Assembly: GCF_014873495.1 (NCBI RefSeq)
Contig: NZ_JADBGF010000001.1
Coordinates: 6,324,001-6,388,000, forward strand
DNA length: 64,000 nt
Direction: 5' to 3'
Source of the DNA: Streptomyces stelliscabiei
Lineage (GTDB): Bacteria > Actinomycetota > Actinomycetes > Streptomycetales > Streptomycetaceae
This document shows positions 42,724-50,107 of the stretch, in pieces (position 1 is the first letter of the stretch; the number at the start of each line of letters is the position of its first letter). The position numbers and the translations under genes were made by a program. The notes under the pieces were generated by a model. It was not told the DNA's origin. It searched no databases and saw only the letters and a program-made list of their open reading frames with translations.

Positions 42724-44220
42724 TCAGAGGCCGAGGCGTCGGGCCAGGTCCGATACGAAGACGCCGCCCGGGTCCAACTCCCGCCGCAGTGCGCGGAACT
42801 CGGGCAGCCGGGGGTACATCGCGGTCAGCAGTTCGGGGCGCAGACGGGCGTCCTTGGCCAGGTAGACGCGGCCGTCGGCGGCCGCGACCTCCTCGTCGAG
42901 CGTGTCCAGGAAGGTGCCGAGGCCGGGCAGGCCCGCCGGGATGTCCAGGGCGAGGGTCCAGCCGGGCATCGGGAAGGACAGCCAGCCGGGGTCGCCCTCG
43001 CCGAACCGCTTCAGCACGGCGAGGAAGGAGGAGCAGCGGCGCGCGGAGATCCGGTCGACGATCCGGCGCAGGGCCTCCTCGTGGCCGAACCCGACGACGA
43101 ACTGGTACTGCACGAAGCCGGACCTGCCGTAGATCCGGTTCCAGTGCGGGACGCCGTCCAGGGGGTGGAAGAAGGTGGAGAGGCGTTGGAGTTCGCCGGT
43201 GCGGGCCCGGGGGGCCCGGTGGTACCAGAGTGCGTTGAAGAGGCCGACGGCCGTACGGCCCAGGAGGCCTTCCGGGACGCGGGCGGGAGGCGCCGGGAGC
43301 CGGCTGGTCCGGAATTCCAACGGACTGGCACCCCGCCGGAGGGTGTTCCCGCGGAACGCGTCCCCGCGAGGGAAAATCCCGCCACGCGCGCGTGAGGACG
43401 AGGAGTGCCCCTCACGCGCGCGCGTGGACGGCGATCCCGGCGGCTCCAGCGCCTCCAGGGGCGCGTGGTCGCCGCGGGTGAGGACCGCGCGGCCCGTCGA
43501 CGCGCCCCGGGCGAGCAGGTCGATCCAGGCGACGGAGTAGCGGTGGTGGCGGTCGCCGGCCGTCAGGCGGGTGAGGAGGTCGTCGAGGTCGCGGGCGCGT
43601 TCGGTGTCGACGGACATCCAGGACGTCTCGACGGGCAGGAGCCGTACGGTCGCGGTGAGGACGACGCCGGTCAGACCCATGCCCCCGGCCGTGGCGTCGA
43701 ACAGCGGGGTGCCGGGGACGACCGTACGGATCTCGCCGTCCGCCGTCAGCAGTTCGAGGGACAGGACGTGCCGGGCGAACGACCCGGAGACGTGGTGGTT
43801 CTTGCCGTGGATGTCGGCCGCGATGGCACCGCCGACGGTCACCTGGCGGGTCCCGGGGGTCACCGGCACGAACCAGCCCAGGGGGAGCAGCACCTCCATC
43901 AGCCGGTGCAGCGAGACGCCCGCGTCGCACAGGACCGTGCCGCCGTCCGCGTCGATGGCGTGGACCCGGTCGAGTCCGGTCATGTCGAGGACGGTGCCGC
44001 CCGCGCTCTGCGCCGCGTCCCCGTACGCCCGCCCCAGACCCCGGGCGATCCCCCCGCGCGCCCCGCACGCCCGTACGGCGGCCGCGGCCTCGTCGTAGGT
44101 GCGCGGGCGCAGCAGACGGGCGGCGGTCGGGGCGGTGCGGCCCCAGCCGGTGACGGGGACGGTCCGGCCGGGGGTGGGGGGTGGGGGAGCCGGAGGGGCT
44201 GCTGCGGCGTCGGCTGGCAT
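42724..44220 (-). CDS. DprE1-like FAD oxidase (decaprenylphosphoryl-ribose 2'-oxidase)
   Basis: 498 residues. A VAO-type FAD domain has ARGLGRAYGDAAQSAGG, PVTPGTRQVTVGGAIAADIH and GKNHHVSGSF. The cap domain ends with YPRLPEFRALRRELDP and VFVSDLARRLGL. It oxidises the ribose 2'-OH of decaprenylphosphoryl-ribose in the first half of the epimerisation completed by DprE2. Two oddities stand out. Residue Ala424 in GWTLALDIP occupies the position of the benzothiazinone-target Cys of M. tuberculosis. Residues about 262-295 are an Arg/Ser-rich insertion coded by palindromic DNA (43345-43427). The N-terminal 20 residues are Ala/Pro-rich. Confidence 0.88.
   Translation of the reverse strand: MPADAAAAPPAPPPPTPGRTVPVTGWGRTAPTAARLLRPRTYDEAAAAVRACGARGGIARGLGRAYGDAAQSAGGTVLDMTGLDRVHAIDADGGTVLCDAGVSLHRLMEVLLPLGWFVPVTPGTRQVTVGGAIAADIHGKNHHVSGSFARHVLSLELLTADGEIRTVVPGTPLFDATAGGMGLTGVVLTATVRLLPVETSWMSVDTERARDLDDLLTRLTAGDRHHRYSVAWIDLLARGASTGRAVLTRGDHAPLEALEPPGSPSTRAREGHSSSSRARGGIFPRGDAFRGNTLRRGASPLEFRTSRLPAPPARVPEGLLGRTAVGLFNALWYHRAPRARTGELQRLSTFFHPLDGVPHWNRIYGRSGFVQYQFVVGFGHEEALRRIVDRISARRCSSFLAVLKRFGEGDPGWLSFPMPGWTLALDIPAGLPGLGTFLDTLDEEVAAADGRVYLAKDARLRPELLTAMYPRLPEFRALRRELDPGGVFVSDLARRLGL
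43345..43427. repeat. Palindromic GC-rich insert inside the DprE1-like gene
   Basis: GTTCC-CGC-GGAAC (43345-43357) is followed by the long inverted repeat CCACGCGCGCGTGAGG (43382-43397) / CCTCACGCGCGCGCGTGG (43410-43427). The right arm has one extra CG. The segment adds about 30 codons to a loop not present in the mycobacterial enzyme. Confidence 0.7.
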
Positions 44221-44363
44221 GCCCGCGACCGTATCGCCGCGTATGCGGAGGAACCGGGTACGTCGGCCCGGCCGCTCTGTCGCCTCACCGAAACGGGTGA
44301 TTAATGGGATGTCGTTCTAGATTGCCGCAGCTCCCGGACGATCACCTAGAAGAGTGGCATCGC

Positions 44364-44906
44364 ATGGATGAAGTTGACGTCGTCGACGGCGTGCGCGGCC
44401 TGGACCGGCGGTTGCTCTCCGTGCTGCACGCCCGGGGCGCGGACCCGCGCGTCGCGGCCGCCGCGCGCGGACTGTCCTGGGCCGGGGAACACGGCCTGCT
44501 GTGGCTCGCGGGCGGACTGGCGGGGGCCGCCGTCGACCGGGAGCGGCGCGGCGTGTGGCTGCGCGGTGCGGCGGTGACCGCCGGGGCGCACCTGGCCAGC
44601 ATGGGCGTCAAGCGAGTGGTGCGGCGGCCCCGCCCCGCGCGGGTCGCACCCCTGGTCCGCACCGCCGGGCGGCACTCCTTTCCCAGCTCGCACGCCAGTT
44701 CGGCAGCGGCGGCGGTCGCCGTCGTCGCCCTCGGGGCCCCGGCCGCCCCGCTCGTCCTCGCCGCCGCTGCCCCGCTCGCCGCCGCGATGTGCCTCTCGCG
44801 GCTGGTGGCCGGCGTGCACTACCCGTCGGACGTGGCGGCGGGCGTGGCGCTCGGGGCGCTCACCGCGCGCTTGGGCGCACGCTGGGTGGTGAACGGCCGT
44901 GGCTGA
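44364..44906 (+). CDS. PAP2 family phosphatase (decaprenyl-phosphate pathway type)
   Basis: 180 residues. The three PAP2 active-site motifs are complete: KRVVRRPRP, SFPSSHAS and SRLVAGVHYPSD. About five hydrophobic spans. Beside UbiA and DprE genes it fits the phospholipid phosphatase (Rv3807c-like) proposed to remove the 5-phosphate from decaprenylphosphoryl-phosphoribose. ATG 44364 follows TAGAAGAG; the open frame to 44304 lacks a site. Overlaps the UbiA start by 8 bases, so the two are coupled. Confidence 0.9.
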   Translation: MDEVDVVDGVRGLDRRLLSVLHARGADPRVAAAARGLSWAGEHGLLWLAGGLAGAAVDRERRGVWLRGAAVTAGAHLASMGVKRVVRRPRPARVAPLVRTAGRHSFPSSHASSAAAAVAVVALGAPAAPLVLAAAAPLAAAMCLSRLVAGVHYPSDVAAGVALGALTARLGARWVVNGRG

Positions 44907-45840
44907 GCGCACCGTCCTCCTGGAGCGGCGGACGGCCCCCGGGCAGGCGGCTCCGAAGGCCGGCCTCGCCCTCGGACTCCTGCGCACCGCCCGACCCCGC
45001 CAATGGATCAAGAACACGCTGGTCGTCGCCGCGCCCGCGGCCGCCGGGGAACTCCTCACCCCGCGCGCGCTCCTCCAACTCCCGCTCGTCTTCGTGCTCT
45101 TCACGGCCTGCGCCGCCGCCGTGTACCTCGTCAACGACGCCCGGGACGCCGAGGCCGACCGCGCCCACCCGGTCAAGCGCCACCGCCCGGTCGCCGCCGG
45201 ACAGGTGCCCGTACCGGTCGCGTACGCCGTCGGCGGCGCCCTGGCCGTGCTCGCGCCCCTCACCGCCGCGTGGCTCTGCCCGCCGTACACCGCCGTGCTG
45301 CTGACCGCCTACCTCGCACTCCAACTCGCCTACTGCGTCAGTCTCAAGCACGTCCTGGTCGTCGATCTGGCCGTCGTCACCACCGGGTTCCTGATGCGGG
45401 CGATGGCCGGCGGGCCGGCGCTGGGCATCCCGCTGTCGCGCTGGTTCCTGATCACCACCGGCTTCGGCGCGCTGTTCATGGTCGCGGCCAAGCGCTACTC
45501 GGAGGCCGTGCAGATGGCCGACCGGCCCGGCGCCACCCGGGCGCTGCTCACCGAGTACACGGCCGGATACCTGCGCTTCGTCTGGCAGCTGGCCGCCGGG
45601 GTCGCCGTGCTCGGCTACTGCCTGTGGGCGCTGGAGGAGGGCGGCGTCCCCACCACCGGGGTCCTGCCCTGGCGCCAGCTCTCCATGGTCGCCTTCGTCC
45701 TGGCCGTCCTGCGCTACGCCGTCTTCGCCGACCGGGGCACGGCGGGCGAGCCCGAGGACGTCGTCCTGCACGACCGCGCCCTCGCCCTCATCGCGGTGGT
45801 GTGGCTGACGATGTACGGGCTGGCGGTGGCGGACTGGTGA
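44899..45840 (+). CDS. UbiA-type prenyltransferase (decaprenyl-phosphate phosphoribosyltransferase)
   Basis: 313 residues. Polytopic membrane enzyme with TARPRQWIKNTLVVAAP, the first Asp motif YLVNDARDAEADRAHP (NDxxDxxxD) and the loop FMVAAKRYSEA. This matches the Rv3806c branch that attaches phosphoribosyl from PRPP to decaprenyl phosphate, the first step towards decaprenylphosphoryl-arabinose. About nine spans. GTG 44899. Gene order UbiA/PAP2 opposite DprE1/DprE2 reinforces the call. An oxygen-carrier or menaquinone-type UbiA is the less likely alternative. Confidence 0.88.
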   Translation: MAERTVLLERRTAPGQAAPKAGLALGLLRTARPRQWIKNTLVVAAPAAAGELLTPRALLQLPLVFVLFTACAAAVYLVNDARDAEADRAHPVKRHRPVAAGQVPVPVAYAVGGALAVLAPLTAAWLCPPYTAVLLTAYLALQLAYCVSLKHVLVVDLAVVTTGFLMRAMAGGPALGIPLSRWFLITTGFGALFMVAAKRYSEAVQMADRPGATRALLTEYTAGYLRFVWQLAAGVAVLGYCLWALEEGGVPTTGVLPWRQLSMVAFVLAVLRYAVFADRGTAGEPEDVVLHDRALALIAVVWLTMYGLAVADW

Positions 45841-45944
45841 CGCGACGGCCACCACGCCGGGGACGGTGACGTCCGGAGCGCCTGCGCGGACCGGTGCGGG
45901 GGTACCCGGCATCGGTCGGCGACGAGTGGGGCAGAGTTCGGATC

Positions 45945-46820
45945 ATGGACTGGCTGAAAAAGCTTCCCGGGGTGGGCCCCCTGGCGGAGCGTCTGATGAC
46001 CACGCACGCGTGGCGGTCGTACGAGCGGCTCGACCGGGTGAAGTGGACCCGGCTGGCCGCCGCGATGACCTTCATCAGCTTCCTGGCGCTCTTCCCGCTG
46101 CTGACCGTGGTCGCCGCCGTCGCCGCGGCGACCCTCGGCAAGGACAGGCAGCAGGACCTTGAGGGCCGGCTCGCCGAGCAGGTGCCCGGCATCTCCGACC
46201 AGCTCGACATCGCCGGCCTCGTCGAGAACGCCGGCACGGTCGGGGTCATCGCGGGCGCGCTGCTGCTGTTCACCGGCATCGGCTGGGTCGGCGAGATGCG
46301 CGGCTGTCTGCGCGCGGTGTGGGAGAAGCCGGACCCCGACGAGAACCCGGTCCTCGCCAAGGCCAAGGACATGGGCGTCCTCGTCGGCCTCGGCGGCGCG
46401 GTCCTGGTCTCCCTGGCCGCCTCCACCGCCGCCTCCTGGGCCGTCGGCCGGTTCGCCGACCAGCTCGGCATCGACCGCGACGGCTGGGGCGGCATCCTCC
46501 TGCGCGTCGCCGCGTTCGCCGTCGCCGTCCTCGCCGACTTCCTGCTCCTCCTCTACGTCCTCACCCTGCTCCCCGGCGTCCATCCGCCCCGCCGCCGCCT
46601 CGTCGTGGCCGCCCTCATAGGAGCCGTGGGCTTCGAACTCCTGAAGCTCCTGATCAGCGGTTACATGCAGGGCATCGCCTCGAAGAGCATGTACGGCGCC
46701 TTCGGCGTCCCCATCGCCCTGCTCCTGTGGATCAACTTCACCACCAAGCTCCTGCTGTACTGCGCGGCCTGGACGGCGGAGAGCAGCAAGGAGGCACCGG
46801 AACCGGCAACGGACGAGTGA
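45945..46820 (+). CDS. YihY/BrkB family membrane protein
   Basis: 291 residues with six hydrophobic spans. Family features are AAAMTFISFLALFPLLTVVAA near the start, then GIGWVGEMRGCLRAVWE and the late GAFGVPIALLLWINFTTKLL. The family was once called ribonuclease BN but members are membrane proteins of unsettled role, proposed as transporters. ATG 45945 follows GAGTTCGGATC without a strong ribosome site. Monocistronic, converging on the carboxypeptidase gene. Confidence 0.88.
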   Translation: MDWLKKLPGVGPLAERLMTTHAWRSYERLDRVKWTRLAAAMTFISFLALFPLLTVVAAVAAATLGKDRQQDLEGRLAEQVPGISDQLDIAGLVENAGTVGVIAGALLLFTGIGWVGEMRGCLRAVWEKPDPDENPVLAKAKDMGVLVGLGGAVLVSLAASTAASWAVGRFADQLGIDRDGWGGILLRVAAFAVAVLADFLLLLYVLTLLPGVHPPRRRLVVAALIGAVGFELLKLLISGYMQGIASKSMYGAFGVPIALLLWINFTTKLLLYCAAWTAESSKEAPEPATDE

Positions 46821-46826
46821 GGGGCG

Positions 46827-46862
46827 AGGGGCTGCCGCGCGACCAGCCGCAGCGCACCCACG
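46827..46862 (+). repeat. Degenerate copy of the dispersed intergenic repeat
   Basis: GGGGCTGCCGCGCGACCAGC followed by GCAGCGCACCC matches the right half of the element at 7060-7090 with changes. It again sits in a convergent gap. Confidence 0.5.
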
Positions 46863-46872
46863 CCCCACACGC

Positions 46873-46899
46873 CGGGGAGCGACCCACGGCCGCTCCCCG
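46873..46899. terminator. Bidirectional terminator
   Basis: CGGGGAGCG (46873-46881) pairs with CGCTCCCCG (46891-46899) between convergent genes. Confidence 0.75.
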
Positions 46900-46905
46900 T
46901 CCGCC

Positions 46906-48195
46906 CTACCTGCGCCCCCGCAGAGGCCACTTCCGGTTCACGAGGAACACGCCGCCGGCCACCAGCACCAGCACGCCTCCCGTGATCCCGAGCGCGATCC
47001 CGACGCCGCCGCCCCCGCCGGAGGCGCTCGCCGCCACGGACTTGCCCCCCGCCCCGCCGGAGGCGGACGCCGAGTCGGTGGCCCCCGGCCGCGCACTCGG
47101 TTCGGCACTTCCGCCGGAGTTCTCCGCGCTCTTGGGCGCCACCAGCTCGCCCACCGGCGTCACCTTGCCCGCCGCCTTGAACCCCCAGTCGAGGAGGCTC
47201 GCGGTCTCCTTGTAGACCTGGTTGTGCTCGTTCTTCTCCGGGTGCATGACCGTGACGAGGAGGACCCGGCCGCCCCGCTCGGCGACCCCGGTGAACGTGG
47301 CACCCGCGTTGGTGGTGTTGCCGTTCTTCACACCCGCGATGCCCTGGTAGGAGTCGAGGCCGCTGTCCCCGGTGAGCAGCCGGTTGGTGTTCTGGATCTC
47401 GAAGGAGGAGCGGCTCTTCTTGCCGTTCTTGCCCTTCTTCGTCTCACCGGGGAATTTCGCCCGGACGGTGGAGCAGTACTCCCGGAAGTCCTTCTTCTGC
47501 AGCCCCGACCTGGCGAACAGGGTCAGGTCGTACGCCGACGACACCTGCCCCTTGGCGTCGTAGCCGTCGGGGCTGACGGCGTGCGTGTCGAGGGCCTGCA
47601 GCTCCTCGGCGTGCGCGTTCATGTCGGCGACGGTCTGCTTCACGCCGCCGTTCATGGCCGACAGGACATGGACCGCGTCGTTGCCGGAGCGAAGGAAGAC
47701 GCCGAGCCACAGGTCGTGGACGGTGTACTTCTCGTCCTCCTTTATGCCGACCATGCTGGAGCCCGCGCCGACGCCCGCCAGGTCGGCGGGGACGACCTTG
47801 TGCTCGTCGTCCCTGTTGAACTTCGGCAGCAGCGTGTCCGCGAACAGCATCTTCAGCGTGCTCGCGGGGGCCAGCCGCCAGTGCGCGTTGTGCGCGGCCA
47901 GCACCTCGCCCGACTCGGCGTCCGCGACGATCCAGGAGCGGGCGCTGATGTCCTTGGGCAGGACCGGCGCATCGCTGCCGAGGGCCGCCTGGGTGCCCGG
48001 CCTGCCCAGCTGCTCGCCGCCGACGGTCGACATGGTCGCCGGGGGAGTCGCGGACGGCGAGGCGCTCGAACTCGGTGACGGCTTCGCCGCGAAGGCCGGT
48101 GCGGCCGTCAGTGTCAGCGAGGTGAGGGAGAGGGACAGCAGGGTGGCTGAGGTGACCAGCAGGGGGCGCCTGGCGGTCTTCTTGGAGGCGGGCAC
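46906..48195 (-). CDS. D-alanyl-D-alanine carboxypeptidase (serine-type, S11-like)
   Basis: 429 residues. Trims the terminal D-Ala of peptidoglycan stem peptides. Signal peptide (KKTARR, LLVTSATLLSLSLTSLTLTA, cleavage at AFA). Active-site SxxK is STLK, SxN is SGN in LRSGNDAV, and the third motif reads KNG (GVKNGNTTNAG) instead of KTG. A Ser/Ala/Gly-rich linker leads to a C-terminal span (IALGITGGVLVLVAGGVFLV) with an Arg tail, so the enzyme stays in the membrane. GTG 48195 has no clear ribosome site. It is divergent from the small membrane gene at 48323. Confidence 0.92.
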   Translation of the reverse strand: MPASKKTARRPLLVTSATLLSLSLTSLTLTAAPAFAAKPSPSSSASPSATPPATMSTVGGEQLGRPGTQAALGSDAPVLPKDISARSWIVADAESGEVLAAHNAHWRLAPASTLKMLFADTLLPKFNRDDEHKVVPADLAGVGAGSSMVGIKEDEKYTVHDLWLGVFLRSGNDAVHVLSAMNGGVKQTVADMNAHAEELQALDTHAVSPDGYDAKGQVSSAYDLTLFARSGLQKKDFREYCSTVRAKFPGETKKGKNGKKSRSSFEIQNTNRLLTGDSGLDSYQGIAGVKNGNTTNAGATFTGVAERGGRVLLVTVMHPEKNEHNQVYKETASLLDWGFKAAGKVTPVGELVAPKSAENSGGSAEPSARPGATDSASASGGAGGKSVAASASGGGGGVGIALGITGGVLVLVAGGVFLVNRKWPLRGRR

Positions 48196-48322
48196 GATCG
48201 AGAAAGTACATGGCTCCGACCGGTAAATCCCACCGCAGCGCGCCGTGGCTCGTTCTCGCCAACTCGCGCCCCCGCTCGCACCCCGGCGCGAGGACCCTGC
48301 GGCCGGCGGCGATACTGAACGC

Positions 48323-48565
48323 ATGAAGCTCAGCCGCCCCCTCTCCTGGTTCCTGCTCGCCTTCGGGGTGTGGAGCTGGGTCATCTGGACCACTTTCATC
48401 AAGAACCTGTGGAAGGACGGCAGCGGGCTCGCGTTCGACGACGCGGGCGATCCGACGGCGTACTTCTGGGTGCATCTGACGCTCGCCGTCGTCTCCCTTG
48501 CTCTTGGGACGGCCATCGGGGTCATCGGGTTGCGCGGAGTGCGCGCCCTTCGCCGGACCGCGTGA
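48323..48565 (+). CDS. Small two-span membrane protein (SCO4848 family)
   Basis: 80 residues. MKLSRPLSWFLLAFGVWSWV is the first span and the second begins at YFWVHLTLAVVSLALG. FIKNLWKDGSGLAFDD forms the short outer loop. It is conserved at this place among streptomycetes under the SCO4848 name, with no known activity. Only 16 bases separate it from the phosphoesterase gene, so the two are likely one operon. Confidence 0.85.
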   Translation: MKLSRPLSWFLLAFGVWSWVIWTTFIKNLWKDGSGLAFDDAGDPTAYFWVHLTLAVVSLALGTAIGVIGLRGVRALRRTA

Positions 48566-48581
48566 CCGGGAGTACGACGTG

Positions 48582-49913
48582 ATGATCGTTGTCTTCGTCC
48601 TTGTCGCTCTGCTGGTGCTGAGCGCCTTCGGGGCCCTGCACTGGTACGCGTGGCGCCGTCTGGTGCGCGACACGACACGTGGGCCGGGCCTCGCCAGACG
48701 CGTGGGCACGGTGGTGTTCGTCGTCGGGCCGGTGCTGATGTTCGCCGGATTCGCGGCCGAGCGCGCCCACGCCCCCTTCTGGCTCCAGCGGACGCTGACC
48801 TGGCCGGGCTTCATGTGGCTCGCCCTCTCGCTGTACCTGCTGCTGGCCCTGCTGGCGGGGGAGCTCGTACGGCCCTTGGTGAGCCGTCTGGTGGCGCGGC
48901 GCGCCCCGGCGCCCGCGCCGGACCAGGAGCCCGTGGTGCGCGAACCCGAGCCGCAGCCGGTACCGGCGGGAGCCCAGCCCGCGGAGGCCACCGATACCGG
49001 ACAGCCGGCCGCGCCCGCCGCCCCCGCTGCGGACCCCCCGGCCCCGCCCGCCTCCACCACCCCGCCCGCCCCCGCGGCCCCCACCGACCCCTCCCGTCGC
49101 CTGTTCGTCTCCCGGGTCGTCGGCGGGGCCGTCGCCGCCGCGGCCGTCGGTACGGTCGGCTACGGCACCTACGGCGTCGTCCGCGGCCCGAAGCTCAAGC
49201 GGGTCACCGTGCCGCTGGCGAAACTGCCGCGCGCGGCCCACGGTTTCCGGATCGCGGTGGTCAGCGACATCCACCTCTCGCCGATGCTGGGCCGGGGCTT
49301 CGCGCAGAAGGTCGTCGACACGATCAACTCGACGCAGCCCGACCTGATCGCGGTGGTCGGCGACCTGGTCGACGGCGACGTGGCCGACCTCGGCCCCGCG
49401 GCGGCGCCGCTCGCCGGACTGAAGGCGCGCCACGGCAGCTACTTCGTCACCGGCAACCACGAGTACATCTCCGGCGCCGAGCAGTGGGTGGAGGAGGTGC
49501 GCCGGCTGGGCCTGACCCCGCTGGAGAACGCCCGTCGCGAGCTGCCGTATCTCGATCTCGCCGGGGTGAACGACATCGCGGGCGAGGACGAGGGCCAGGG
49601 CCCGGACTTCGCCAAGGCGCTCGGCGACCGGGACACGTCGCGGGCCGTCGTGCTCATGGCGCACCAGCCCGTCCAGATCCACGACGCCGTCGACCACGGC
49701 GTCGACCTCCAGCTCTCCGGACACACGCACGGTGGCCAGATGTGGCCGATGACGTATGTCGCCCAGGCGGCCAATCCCACCCTCGCGGGTCTGGAGCGCT
49801 ACGGCGACACCCAGCTCTACGTGAGCCGGGGCGCCGGCGCGTGGGGACCCCCGGTGCGGGTCGGGGCACCGTCGGACATCACGCTGGTGCAATTGGCGTC
49901 GAAGCAGGCATGA
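48582..49913 (+). CDS. Membrane-bound metallophosphoesterase
   Basis: 443 residues. Three N-terminal spans and an Ala/Pro-rich linker come before a segment RRLFVSRVVGGAVAAAAVGT that resembles a twin-Arg-like or fourth span. The calcineurin-like domain follows with all metal motifs: DIHLSPM, GDLVDGD, GNHEY, and the pair MAHQPVQI and SGHTHGGQ. The YkuE-type family acts on the outer face, probably on lipid or phosphodiester substrates. GTG 48579 is an alternative start. Cotranscribed with the small membrane gene before it. Confidence 0.9.
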   Translation: MIVVFVLVALLVLSAFGALHWYAWRRLVRDTTRGPGLARRVGTVVFVVGPVLMFAGFAAERAHAPFWLQRTLTWPGFMWLALSLYLLLALLAGELVRPLVSRLVARRAPAPAPDQEPVVREPEPQPVPAGAQPAEATDTGQPAAPAAPAADPPAPPASTTPPAPAAPTDPSRRLFVSRVVGGAVAAAAVGTVGYGTYGVVRGPKLKRVTVPLAKLPRAAHGFRIAVVSDIHLSPMLGRGFAQKVVDTINSTQPDLIAVVGDLVDGDVADLGPAAAPLAGLKARHGSYFVTGNHEYISGAEQWVEEVRRLGLTPLENARRELPYLDLAGVNDIAGEDEGQGPDFAKALGDRDTSRAVVLMAHQPVQIHDAVDHGVDLQLSGHTHGGQMWPMTYVAQAANPTLAGLERYGDTQLYVSRGAGAWGPPVRVGAPSDITLVQLASKQA

Positions 49914-50107
49914 CGGGACGTCAGAAGCCTTTCTGCATAAGGTTCCGAAACCTTTCTGTCATGCATGGGTAATACGCTTACCTAGTTCTTTCTCAATTCA
50001 ACAAAACCTGCCTTCCGCCAACACAGCCGACTGTGGTTAGGTGATCGGCGCCACCGCGAAACCACTGTGCGCAGTGGGCCGGGTGGGGTTCTTGGGAGGG
50101 TCTTCCG
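49914..50107 (+). promoter_or_regulatory. AT-rich control region of the solute-binding protein gene
   Basis: The AT content is high for this genome. GAAGCCTTTCTG (49924-49935) and GAAACCTTTCTG (49947-49958) are near-identical direct repeats. They overlap the inverted repeat AAGGTT (49939-49944) / AACCTT (49949-49954). Further on CACAG-CCGA-CTGTG forms a small hairpin near 50018-50031, and TTAGGT near 50035 could be a -10 box. Likely an operator plus promoter; the regulator is unknown. Confidence 0.45.

Noticed and set aside
43345..43427. Insertion sequence in the DprE1-like gene
   Set aside because: No transposase, no target duplication visible, and the frame stays open; kept only as a palindromic insert.
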